NCBI GenBank assembly: GCA_002401655.1
Contig: NVTT01000022.1
Location: forward strand, 1-10,643
Origin: Gammaproteobacteria bacterium
GTDB taxonomy: Bacteria; Pseudomonadota; Gammaproteobacteria; Enterobacterales; Kangiellaceae
Direction of reading: 5' to 3'
Length of the DNA: 10,643 nucleotides
The notes under the pieces: model-generated
What the model saw: only the letters and a program-made list of their open reading frames with translations
What the model was told of the DNA's origin: nothing
Database searches by the model: none
Made by a program: the position numbers and the translations under genes
Shown: positions 1 through 6,810 of the stretch, piece after piece
Position numbering within the stretch: the stretch's first letter is position 1
Layout: each line of letters begins with the position of its first letter

Positions 1-17
1 TTTTGAGGGATTAGCTT

Positions 18-314
18 GTGGCATTAACAAAAGCTGAAATGGCAGAAAAGTTATTTGATGACTTAGGTCTCAATAAACGTGAAGCCAAGGAAATGGTAGA
101 GGGATTTTTTGATGAAATCAGAAATTCTCTATCCAGTAACGATCAAGTCAAAATGTCTGGTTTCGGAAATTTTGACCTACGTGATAAAAAACAAAGACCG
201 GGCAGAAATCCCAAAACAGGCGAAGAGATCCCCATTAGCGCTCGTCGTGTGGTAACCTTTCGTCCGGGTCAAAAATTAAAGGCAAGAGTCGAAGCATATG
301 CTGGAAGCAAGTAA
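18..314 (+). CDS. ihfA: Integration host factor subunit alpha
   Basis: This is the alpha subunit of IHF, the heterodimeric nucleoid protein that binds specific sites and bends DNA sharply in recombination, replication and sigma-54 promoter architecture. The 98-residue product matches E. coli IHF-alpha (99 residues) over nearly its whole length as I recall it: an N-terminal MALTKAEM, the core [12 protein letters not shown], and the beta-arm [11 protein letters not shown] whose tip proline intercalates between base pairs. The start is GTG at 18, preceded by a GAGGG ribosome binding site at 5-9; the MALTKAEM beginning confirms this start. In many gammaproteobacteria pheT lies directly upstream; a TGA at 4-6 could be its stop, but too little is present to tell. 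The 3' end overlaps the MerR-type gene by 17 bases, so the two are probably translationally coupled. Identification is secure. Confidence 0.98.
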   Translation: MALTKAEMAEKLFDDLGLNKREAKEMVEGFFDEIRNSLSSNDQVKMSGFGNFDLRDKKQRPGRNPKTGEEIPISARRVVTFRPGQKLKARVEAYAGSK

Positions 315-642
315 TAATAACGAGTTAGCGCCTATACCAGACAAACGTTATTTCACCATTGGTGAAGTAAGCGAGTTATGTTTGGTTAAGCCTCATGTAT
401 TACGTTATTGGGAACAAGAGTTTCCTCAATTAAGTCCTGTGAAAAGACGCGGTAATCGTCGTTATTATCAACGAGACGATGTGTTAGTCATTAGAGAAAT
501 TCGTGAACTTCTTTATGACCAAGGTTTTACCATTGGCGGAGCAAGGTTGCAGTTAGAATCCGACAATACCTCAACCGATCCTAAGGCTATTCAAGCAATC
601 ATTACTGATCTAGAAGGTGTATTGAAGATATTAGCGGCTTAA
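298..642 (+). CDS. Small MerR-family transcriptional regulator downstream of ihfA
   Basis: This 114-residue DNA-binding protein has a MerR-type winged helix-turn-helix. Residues about 18-37 ([22 protein letters not shown]) form the recognition helix-turn-helix, and residues 47-60 with the RRGNRRYY stretch form the wing, followed by the usual helices up to about residue 86. The C-terminal part is short, with no metal-binding cysteine loop (the only cysteine is C28, inside the HTH) and no recognisable effector domain. It is therefore not a metal or redox sensor of the classical MerR/SoxR type. The ATG at 298 lies inside ihfA (17-base overlap, different frame), which points to co-transcription with ihfA. 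A MerR-like gene between ihfA and a tRNA-Pro is, from memory, conserved in Pseudomonas and relatives. Its target and signal are unknown. Confidence 0.93.
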   Translation: MLEASNNNELAPIPDKRYFTIGEVSELCLVKPHVLRYWEQEFPQLSPVKRRGNRRYYQRDDVLVIREIRELLYDQGFTIGGARLQLESDNTSTDPKAIQAIITDLEGVLKILAA

Positions 643-675
643 TACTGTTACTTATTTAAAATCATCTATATTCTA

Positions 676-703
676 TTGCAAAGTGTTTAAATTCGCGTAG
701 AAT
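676..703 (+). promoter_or_regulatory. Probable sigma-70 promoter of the tRNA-Pro gene
   Basis: A TTGCAA at 676-681 (-35-like) and a TAGAAT at 698-703 (-10-like) are separated by 16 bases. The -10 is followed by a C/G-rich discriminator (CTCGGCTCGC, 704-713), the arrangement typical of stringently controlled stable-RNA promoters. Transcription would start near 710, leaving a leader of roughly 50 bases before the tRNA at 763. The hexamers and discriminator are seen directly; activity and stringent control are inferred. Confidence 0.6.
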
Positions 704-762
704 CTCGGCTCGCAAAATAGAAACTTTGCATGTTTCTAGGCTAATAGTTCAATTCAAAAAAT

Positions 763-839
763 CGGAATGTGGCGCAGCCTGGTAGCGCACTTGTTCGGGG
801 TACAAGTGGTCGGAGGTTCGAATCCTCTCATTCCGACCA
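763..839 (+). tRNA. tRNA-Pro, anticodon GGG
   Basis: A complete 77-base tRNA can be folded by eye. The acceptor stem CGGAATG pairs with CATTCCG, followed by discriminator A and an encoded CCA (837-839). The D stem is GCGC/GCGC with a CAGCCTGGTA-type loop. The anticodon stem CTTGT (790-794) pairs with ACAAG (802-806) around the seven-base loop TCGGGGT. The T loop is TTCGAAT. The anticodon is GGG at 797-799, with G37 after it as in proline tRNAs. Overall it resembles E. coli proline tRNAs, including the unusual C1 start. The odd point is C at position 33 (base 796), where U is almost universal. Reading the anticodon as CGG would restore U33 but would need a broken or shifted stem. It has its own likely promoter at 676-703. 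Confidence 0.96.
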
Positions 840-1009
840 ATTTATTAGAGATAAGTGAAATTTTTCGTTAATTTTTACTTGTAATACACTCATTAAAACC
901 CCACATAGTTATCGGAATACAAACACTTTCGTTTTTCTTATATTCCTCATTTTTTTTACACAGAAAAACTAATTTATAGTTTTCATAAAGCATCAATTCG
1001 GAGTGCGAC

Positions 1010-1888
1010 ATGAGAGAGTTACTCGTAATAGCTGACCAAGATAACGGTCAAAACCCTGCCTTTTTACATGCCTTAGAAATTGCTAAAAATACCAACGCAA
1101 AAATCGAATTTGTTGGTTTTGTACATGCAGCGGGTGTAGATAGTTCAGAAATTTTAACCTCTACAGAAAAACGGAGAGTGCATCACAAGTTTATCGATGA
1201 TAAACAAGCTGAAATGGACGCTTTTTTAAAGACAGTAGATACCAATGGCGTTAAGTTAAACGTCGATGTTGTTTGGGAGCGTAGTTTTGATCGCTGGGTT
1301 ACAGCCCGATGTGAGCAAAAATCTTTCGATTTGATTTTAAAAACTGGCAACCGCTCTGAATCAGCTATGCACGTACCATCCGATTGGCAGTTAATGAGAC
1401 ATTGCCCTGATCCGGTAATGATTGTAGGCGGAAAGGAATGGCATGAAGGTGGTATCGTTTTAGCTGCGCTAGATTTAGGCTCTTCAAGTGAAACATCACT
1501 TCGTTTAAATGAAGAAATATTGAAGTATAGCTTCGCATTAGCTGAGGCTACTAAAAGTGAAATACATGCATGTTACTCAATTTCTTTGCCATCAGCGGTT
1601 GCAAAACTAGATTTTATTGATAGTGATGCTTATGAAAAGAAAATGAAAGAATCAATTGACCCGATTATTTCTAAACTAATTTCTGAAAAAGGTTTAAAAC
1701 GAGAACATTTACATTTAGTGACGGGTCGTCCCGCAAAGGAAATAGTCAGAATTTCTGATAAAATCAATGCTGATATCGTGGTGATGGGTAATAAAACTCG
1801 TCCGAGCTTACGTGGTAGACTGTTAGGCAATACAGCACAAAATGTGCTTCACAAAATTAATGCAGATGTTGCTATAGTCAAATCATAG
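1010..1888 (+). CDS. Tandem universal stress protein, UspE-like
   Basis: This cytoplasmic protein of 292 residues consists of two Usp domains (about 1-140 and 148-292), the architecture of E. coli UspE (316 residues). The linker region PSDWQLMRHCPDPVMIV...W.EGG closely resembles the UspE segment I recall, and the C-terminus LLGNTAQNVLHKINADVAIVKS matches the UspE end. Usp proteins support survival under starvation, oxidative stress or membrane stress; UspE also affects motility and adhesion in E. coli. The nucleotide-binding loop of the second domain is G260-N-K-T263 followed by nine residues and GNT (273-275), so the second glycine of the usual G-x2-G is a threonine and ATP binding is uncertain. 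ATG at 1010 has a GGAG at 1000-1003. It is the first gene of a run of five closely spaced plus-strand genes; the next starts 30 bases on. Confidence 0.9.
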   Translation: MRELLVIADQDNGQNPAFLHALEIAKNTNAKIEFVGFVHAAGVDSSEILTSTEKRRVHHKFIDDKQAEMDAFLKTVDTNGVKLNVDVVWERSFDRWVTARCEQKSFDLILKTGNRSESAMHVPSDWQLMRHCPDPVMIVGGKEWHEGGIVLAALDLGSSSETSLRLNEEILKYSFALAEATKSEIHACYSISLPSAVAKLDFIDSDAYEKKMKESIDPIISKLISEKGLKREHLHLVTGRPAKEIVRISDKINADIVVMGNKTRPSLRGRLLGNTAQNVLHKINADVAIVKS

Positions 1889-1918
1889 CTAAATATTTAT
1901 CTAAACTATGGGAAATTC

Positions 1919-2647
1919 GTGGCCGACGAACTAAAAGATGATACCAAGCCTATTACGTTAGACGATTTTACAGGGTTGTTAATACATTCCTATAATAATC
2001 ATCTGTCTAGCATAATGGGCTACGCTGAATTGGCACTTCTTGAATGTAAAGATGTTAAAGTTGGTGAGCGTTTAAATAAATCTTTAGAGTCTGGTATTTC
2101 AGCAGTTCATTTTGGCAAATCAATTCTAGCTTCTATCGGTAGACTTCAGGTTTCTCGCTCTGAAATTAATTTTAATTCCTGGCTTGTTTCGTTTATTGAG
2201 TCTTTACAATCTGACTTTGAAGATAATGAGTTGGTTATTGAAAACTTGGTTCCCGACGATGTTGAAATTCACACTGATTTTTCTTGGTTTACCGAATGTT
2301 GTATCGACCTGATCCGCTTTCTTTTATCCTATGACGCTAAAGCCGATTTGACGTTTAATAGTGAAATAGAAAATGTCACTATTAAAGATGCAGAGTCTAA
2401 AGCTGCAGGAAAGCATCCAGCATTTGAAGAAAGAATTGTTATTAATATTAATAGCGAACAAGTTGAGTTAGATGATAACCAACAAGAATGGTTATTTACA
2501 CCTTTTTATTCTAGTCTTCTTCTTCTTGGCGAAAAGGATATTGGCTTAGCCAAAGCAAAAGGTTTTTTTGAGCAAATAGGTGCTTCAATAGAGTGGGATA
2601 ACGAATCAGGTTTTACTATTGAAATTCCAATTGTCTCAACTGAATAA
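1919..2647 (+). CDS. Small soluble histidine-kinase-like protein with degenerate ATPase domain
   Basis: This 242-residue protein has no signal peptide, membrane segment, sensor domain or receiver domain. Residues 14-75 resemble a HisKA dimerisation/phosphotransfer helix pair: H23-S-Y-N-N-H-L-S-S-I-M-G-Y-A-E-L corresponds to the HDFNNLL..ILGYAEL H-box of NtrB/hybrid-type kinases, making H23 the candidate phosphoacceptor. The region from about 100 to 240 resembles a HATPase_c fold, with an F-box-like LFTPFYSS (192-199), a partial G2-like GEKDIGLAKAKGFF (204-217) and a typical ending (IEWDNESGFTIEIPI). I cannot find the N-box asparagine or the DxGxG (G1) motif. It may therefore be a histidine phosphotransfer protein or pseudokinase, analogous in layout to ChpT, rather than an active kinase. 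GTG at 1919 is preceded by GGGA at 1910-1913. It lies between the UspE-like gene (30-base gap) and truA (33-base gap). The partner is unknown. Confidence 0.75.
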   Translation: MADELKDDTKPITLDDFTGLLIHSYNNHLSSIMGYAELALLECKDVKVGERLNKSLESGISAVHFGKSILASIGRLQVSRSEINFNSWLVSFIESLQSDFEDNELVIENLVPDDVEIHTDFSWFTECCIDLIRFLLSYDAKADLTFNSEIENVTIKDAESKAAGKHPAFEERIVININSEQVELDDNQQEWLFTPFYSSLLLLGEKDIGLAKAKGFFEQIGASIEWDNESGFTIEIPIVSTE

Positions 2648-2680
2648 ATTAATTCTTGAGTCTTTATATTAGGTAAAAAC

Positions 2681-3472
2681 TTGAAGTCATTTGTCGCCCT
2701 AGGTATTGAATATAATGGACGTTCCTATTGTGGTTGGCAAAAACAATCACATTCTCCCTCGGTTCAAGAACCTTTAGAAAAAGCCCTATCCAATATCTGT
2801 GCACAAGAGGTTAAAGTATTTTGTGCTGGTAGAACCGATACGGGTGTACATGCGACTAATCAAGTCGTACATTTTGAATTTGAAGGGGCTCGCCCTAAAA
2901 CAGCTTGGTTAAGAGGCGTGAATAATCATTTACCTAACGATATTTCAGTCGTTTGGGCAAAGGAAGTCAATCAAGATTTTCATGCGAGATTTTCCGCTAC
3001 TTCACGTACCTATCGCTATATTATCCAAAATACTCAAAGTCCCAATGCCACGCTTAACGGTCTTGTCACTTGGCATAGACCCCTGCTAAATGAAGCTTTG
3101 ATGAATGAAGGCGCCCAATACTTATTAGGTAAACACGACTTTAAATCGTTTCAAGCAAGTGGTTGCCAAGCGAATACGTCGATAAGAACAGTTGAATCTA
3201 TCGAAGTTAATCGAAGCGGTCATTTTATTACGATGCAAGTAACTGCGAATGCTTTTTTACTTCATATGGTTAGAAATGTTATTGGCTGTTTATTGCAAAT
3301 AGGCGAGGGCAGACAGTCGCCTGATTTTGTTAAAAGGCTAATTGCAATGAAAGATAGAACCAAGGCGCCTGAAACAGCTAAACCCAATGGTTTATATTTA
3401 ATTGGTGTCGGATATCCAGAGGCTTTTTCTTTGCCTAAAAATGAGATCCTACCCTTAGGTTGGTCGAAATGA
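2681..3472 (+). CDS. truA: tRNA pseudouridine(38-40) synthase TruA
   Basis: TruA isomerises uridines at positions 38, 39 and 40 of the anticodon arm of many tRNAs to pseudouridine. The 263-residue product follows E. coli TruA closely. It has ALGIEYNGRSYCGWQKQ near the N-terminus, and the catalytic motif AGRTDTGVHA (about 49-58) with catalytic Asp at residue 53. It also has DFHARFSATSRTYRYII, LLGKHDFKSFQA, and the C-terminal NAFLLHMVRNVIGCLL with K-DRT-AP-TA--NGLYL. The start is TTG at 2681, with AGG at 2671-2673 as a ribosome binding site; no better in-frame start fits the family N-terminus, and a TTG start suggests modest translation. It sits inside the apparent operon, 33 bases after the kinase-like gene and 38 before the decarboxylase. 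Confidence 0.97.
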   Translation: MKSFVALGIEYNGRSYCGWQKQSHSPSVQEPLEKALSNICAQEVKVFCAGRTDTGVHATNQVVHFEFEGARPKTAWLRGVNNHLPNDISVVWAKEVNQDFHARFSATSRTYRYIIQNTQSPNATLNGLVTWHRPLLNEALMNEGAQYLLGKHDFKSFQASGCQANTSIRTVESIEVNRSGHFITMQVTANAFLLHMVRNVIGCLLQIGEGRQSPDFVKRLIAMKDRTKAPETAKPNGLYLIGVGYPEAFSLPKNEILPLGWSK

Positions 3473-3510
3473 TTTCGCTCAATAAAAAACGAAACACTAA
3501 AGGTTTATGA

Positions 3511-4914
3511 ATGAAAAGAAATAAAAAAGAGTGGGATGAATTCCAAACTTATTTGAAAGAGTTTTCCAGGTTGAGCGAACAGTTTATTGCGCGATTGGAT
3601 GAACAAAACGTGGCTAAACTCGATGTGCAATTACCTCAATTATCCTTACCCGAAGAGGGTAATGATTTTTCTGAATGCGTTGAACTTCTTGAAAAACAAA
3701 TCATCCCACAACTTTCAGCTGCTCGAGGTTCACGTTATTGGGCTTTTGTAACCGGTGGAGCAACGCCGATTGCTACTATGGCCGATTGGCTGGTTTCAAT
3801 TTTTGACCAGAACGTGCACAAGGCTGGCGATTCTGTCGCAACTTTAGTTGAGCGTCAAGCGGTAGACTGGTTGTTAGAATTATTTGATTTACCTAAGACT
3901 TTTAGTGGATTAATGACTTCTGGAGGAACGGCATGTAACTTTTTAGGAATGTGTGTTGCTAGACAATATGCGGGCAAGTTGCAGGGAATTGACGTGGCAA
4001 AAGAGGGCGTTTTTAATCTAGATGTTGAAATATTTTCTACAACACCACATGCGAGTACTATAAAAGCGTTGGGAATGTCTGGAATTGGACAAAAGAGTAT
4101 TACAAGAATAGCCTCTATAAATAATACCGAGAAAATGGATGTTGATGATCTTAAAGCCAAAATATCAGCCAGTCATGCCAAAGCAAAAATTGTTATTGCT
4201 AGTGCGGGTACAGTCACAGCAACTGATTTTGATGATCTAGATAAAGTGTCGGATGTTTGTGAACTACATAAAGCATGGCTACATGTCGACGGTGCGTTTG
4301 GTTTATTTGAACGAGTTGCTAATGGAGCTAATGGTAAAACAAAAGGGATTGATAGAGCCGACTCGATTACCGTGGATTGTCATAAATGGCTAAATGTTCC
4401 TTACGATTGTGGCACTTTTTTAACTCGCCATTTAGATTTATTAGAAGAAAGTTTTGATGTGCCTGCGAGGTATTTAGCCAATGATTCTGGCACAGCTGAT
4501 TTCATGTCATTGGGTGTTGAAAATTCACGTCGATTTAGAGCGTTACCGGTTTGGATGAATCTATTGGCTTATGGTAAACAGGGGATTAAATCGTGGGTTA
4601 ATAATAATATTCAGTTATCAAAAACATTAGCTGATTGGATTGAACAGTCCGAACATTACGAGCTAAGTTATCCATGTCAAATGAATGTTATTTTATTCAG
4701 AATCAATGCTTCAGGTCTCACAGATGAAGAAGCCGATATAAAGACCATTGAGCTGATGAATAAAATAAACACGGACGGGCGGATCTTTATTAGCCCTGGT
4801 CAATGGCAGGGTCGAGAAGTTATCAGGCTATGTATCAGTAACTGGCAAACGGATAGTTCTGATATTGAAATTGCTAAAAAATTATTAACGGAATTGGCAG
4901 ATTCTAAATCATAA
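3511..4914 (+). CDS. PLP-dependent group II amino acid decarboxylase family protein
   Basis: This 467-residue protein is a fold-type I PLP enzyme of the group II decarboxylase family (aromatic amino acid, glutamate, 2,4-diaminobutyrate and aspartate decarboxylases). Visible family features are the substrate-side SRYWAFVTGGATP (about 75-87), the phosphate-binding SGGTACN, H180 in TTPHAST (expected to stack on the PLP ring), D260 in LHVDGAFG (expected to contact the pyridine nitrogen), and the Schiff-base lysine K292 in VDCHKWLNVPYDCG. The C-terminal small domain ends with the usual REVIRLCISNWQT. All catalytic residues expected of an active enzyme are present. The substrate cannot be read from the sequence. 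ATG at 3511 has AAAGG at 3499-3503. It lies 38 bases after truA and 39 before the OlsF-like acyltransferase, suggesting that it may supply an amine to that enzyme, which is inference. Confidence 0.9.
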   Translation: MKRNKKEWDEFQTYLKEFSRLSEQFIARLDEQNVAKLDVQLPQLSLPEEGNDFSECVELLEKQIIPQLSAARGSRYWAFVTGGATPIATMADWLVSIFDQNVHKAGDSVATLVERQAVDWLLELFDLPKTFSGLMTSGGTACNFLGMCVARQYAGKLQGIDVAKEGVFNLDVEIFSTTPHASTIKALGMSGIGQKSITRIASINNTEKMDVDDLKAKISASHAKAKIVIASAGTVTATDFDDLDKVSDVCELHKAWLHVDGAFGLFERVANGANGKTKGIDRADSITVDCHKWLNVPYDCGTFLTRHLDLLEESFDVPARYLANDSGTADFMSLGVENSRRFRALPVWMNLLAYGKQGIKSWVNNNIQLSKTLADWIEQSEHYELSYPCQMNVILFRINASGLTDEEADIKTIELMNKINTDGRIFISPGQWQGREVIRLCISNWQTDSSDIEIAKKLLTELADSKS

Positions 4915-4953
4915 TAGATACAGCTAACAGCTACTAACGGATAACCAATTAGG

Positions 4954-6789
4954 ATGGCAAAAATCTTTTCCAACATATCCAGTACATCGCTAGCTAAAAC
5001 TAAAAAATCAGGGGTTTTGTATAAAATATTTTTCTATCTAATTGATCGCGTCGTAGGGCTTAATAGCCTAAATCAATTTTATCTTGAAAGTGAATTGGCT
5101 GGATTAGAAAAGCAAACATTCTCAATACAACTTTTAAAAAAACTAGGTGTTTCTATCGTGGGAGAAAAAGCAATTCTCGAAAACATCCCTGAAGTTGGCG
5201 GTTGTATTCTCGTTTGTAATCACCCATATGGAATGGTTGAGGGGGTTGTGCTTGCAAAATTAGTTAATAGTAAACGCAAAGATACTAAGATCATGGCAAA
5301 TGTTGGTCTAAAAATATTTAAGGAGATCGAAGATTTCTTTATCTTTGCTGATCCGCTTAAGCCTAAATCGCCAATTAATATCTCTGCCATTAAAAAGAGT
5401 TTTAAGCATGTGAAAAATGGTGGTGTTTTGGTTATATTTCCCGCTGGTCGTGTTTCCTTTTATCAAAAAGACAAGAAAGCTATTGTTGATGCTGAATGGA
5501 ATCGAATCGCTATCCAAATAGGTCAAAAGGTTGATGCCCCTATTTTGCCTATTTTTATCTCTGGATGTAACTCTTCGCTGTTTCATTGGTTAGGAAGAAT
5601 ATACTATCGATTTCGCTTGCTGATGTTAGCTAGAGAAATGCTGAAACTAAAGGGAAAGAATATCAATTTGAAAACCAATGGGATAATCAATAGTAAACTA
5701 CTTGATGTTTTTGAGACACCTCAACAAAAAAATGATTTTGTAAGAGCACAATGCTATTTAAACGACGAGCGATATATAAAACCGTGGCCAGATTGTGTAG
5801 CGAATAATAATTATAAAAAAATTATAGAGTCGATAAATCCTACAATACTCGAAAAAGAAATTGAACAACTGCCTTGTGATCAAACTCTCTTGAGTTTTAA
5901 ATCCTTTACCGTCTATTTTGCTTACTATGAGCAGATTCCCAATTGTGTGAAAGAGATAGCCAGATTGCGTGAAGTCACCTTTAGGCAATTGAATGAGGGC
6001 AGTGGTGAGGCATCTGATACCGATGAATTTGATAAAACCTATACACATTTATTTATATACGATCATAAAAATAGCGAAATTATCGGTGCATATCGAATGG
6101 GGCAAACGGATCGCCTGCTTCAAAGTAGTCTTTCATCAAAGTCTGGTCTAAAAATGCCTAATTTAGAAAATCCTGATTTAAAAAAACTATATCTGTCACA
6201 AATGTTCGACTTTGATCATGGCTTTGTTAACTTAACAGAACCTTGTTTAGAAATGGGGCGCTCTTTTATCATAGAAGCCCATCAAAATAGTTTTCATGGC
6301 TTATTATTGCTTTGGAAAGGGATTGGTGCATTTGTTAGTTTACATCCGCAATATCGAATTTTGTATGGAACCGTTTCTTTGAGTAAAACATACACGACTC
6401 AATCGGTAGCTCTAATCAATGAAGTATTGGTTAAAAATAAAGCGCAAGATCAAACGAGTAAAAAGAATAAGAAAATGGTGTTACCAAGGCATCAATTTGA
6501 GTTTCCATTGTCTCCTGAATTAATTCATTATTTTGCATCTAACTCATTAAACTTGGAACAGTTGTCCGCTTTCATCACATCGGTAGAGCCTGACGGAAAG
6601 GATATTCCTGTTCTTTTAAAACAATATTATAAACTTAACGCAGAATTTCACTGTATGGCGATTGATAAAAACTTTAGTGATACACCAGGGTTATTACTTA
6701 GTGTGCATTTACCGAGCGCTCCGGATAAATTGTTGAAACTTTATCTGGGAAAGAAAAAGCAAGAATATTTAGATTTTTCTGGAAAGTAG
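4954..6789 (+). CDS. Bifunctional acyltransferase, OlsF-like (PlsC/OlsA-type plus OlsB-type GNAT domains)
   Basis: This 611-residue protein combines two acyltransferase domains. The N-terminal part (about 60-250) is a PlsC/OlsA-like lysophospholipid acyltransferase: NHPYGMVEG (H90 in an H-x5-E arrangement like the NHPLGGLDG subfamily, not the classical H-x4-D) and FPAGRVS (162-168), equivalent to FPEGTR. The C-terminal part (about 315-585) is an OlsB-like GNAT N-acyltransferase: EIARLREVTFRQLNEGSG (334-351), D-DEFDKTYTHLFIYD, and EIIGAYRMG (375-383). This order matches OlsF, described from Serratia, which makes ornithine lipid by N-acylating ornithine with a 3-hydroxyacyl chain and then O-acylating the product; OlsF-like proteins in other bacteria may use other amino acids or amines. 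The protein is expected to be peripheral at the inner membrane. The ribosome binding site is weak (GGA near 4940; AGG directly abuts the ATG). It is the last gene of the plus-strand run. Headgroup identity is unknown. Confidence 0.85.
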   Translation: MAKIFSNISSTSLAKTKKSGVLYKIFFYLIDRVVGLNSLNQFYLESELAGLEKQTFSIQLLKKLGVSIVGEKAILENIPEVGGCILVCNHPYGMVEGVVLAKLVNSKRKDTKIMANVGLKIFKEIEDFFIFADPLKPKSPINISAIKKSFKHVKNGGVLVIFPAGRVSFYQKDKKAIVDAEWNRIAIQIGQKVDAPILPIFISGCNSSLFHWLGRIYYRFRLLMLAREMLKLKGKNINLKTNGIINSKLLDVFETPQQKNDFVRAQCYLNDERYIKPWPDCVANNNYKKIIESINPTILEKEIEQLPCDQTLLSFKSFTVYFAYYEQIPNCVKEIARLREVTFRQLNEGSGEASDTDEFDKTYTHLFIYDHKNSEIIGAYRMGQTDRLLQSSLSSKSGLKMPNLENPDLKKLYLSQMFDFDHGFVNLTEPCLEMGRSFIIEAHQNSFHGLLLLWKGIGAFVSLHPQYRILYGTVSLSKTYTTQSVALINEVLVKNKAQDQTSKKNKKMVLPRHQFEFPLSPELIHYFASNSLNLEQLSAFITSVEPDGKDIPVLLKQYYKLNAEFHCMAIDKNFSDTPGLLLSVHLPSAPDKLLKLYLGKKKQEYLDFSGK

Positions 6790-6796
6790 AAAGTAG

Positions 6797-6810
6797 AATC
6801 ATTAATGATT
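6797..6810. repeat. 14-base perfect palindrome at the convergent gene junction
   Basis: AATCATTAATGATT is a perfect palindrome spanning the stop codon of the NRDE gene, seven bases after the end of the OlsF-like gene. It has no GC core and no T-run, so it is a poor intrinsic terminator. It may be coincidental in AT-rich DNA, or a weak bidirectional end signal. Confidence 0.4.

Noticed and set aside
853..882. Imperfect hairpin AAGTGAAA/TTTTTACTT just after the tRNA, considered as its terminator
   Set aside because: The stem is AT-only apart from one or two pairs and no terminal T-run follows, so it is not a convincing intrinsic terminator.
840..1009. Possible genomic-island junction downstream of the tRNA-Pro gene
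   Set aside because: No integrase, no repeated tRNA 3' end elsewhere in the window, and the genes that follow (UspE-like, truA) look like core chromosome. Possible -10-like TATATT at 939-944 has no matching -35, so no promoter is called either.
1630..1830. Minus-strand open frame of 66 codons inside the UspE-like gene
   Set aside because: It lies wholly within a well-supported gene, has no family resemblance or ribosome binding site, and is a shadow frame.
3465..3477. Inverted repeat CGAAAT-G-ATTTCG at the truA stop codon, considered as a terminator
   Set aside because: It has a single-base centre that cannot form a stable loop and no T-run follows; the next gene begins 38 bases on.
3855..4160. 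Minus-strand open frame of 101 codons inside the decarboxylase gene
   Set aside because: The opposite strand encodes conserved PLP-enzyme motifs here; the frame shows no recognisable domain.
4920..4933. Tandem ACAGCTA-ACAGCTA between the decarboxylase and acyltransferase genes
   Set aside because: Two copies of seven bases are too little to distinguish from chance, with no structural or regulatory context.
5308..6048. Two minus-strand open frames (5308-5586 and 5758-6048) inside the OlsF-like gene
   Set aside because: Both are opposite conserved acyltransferase sequence and look like chance frames in AT-rich DNA.
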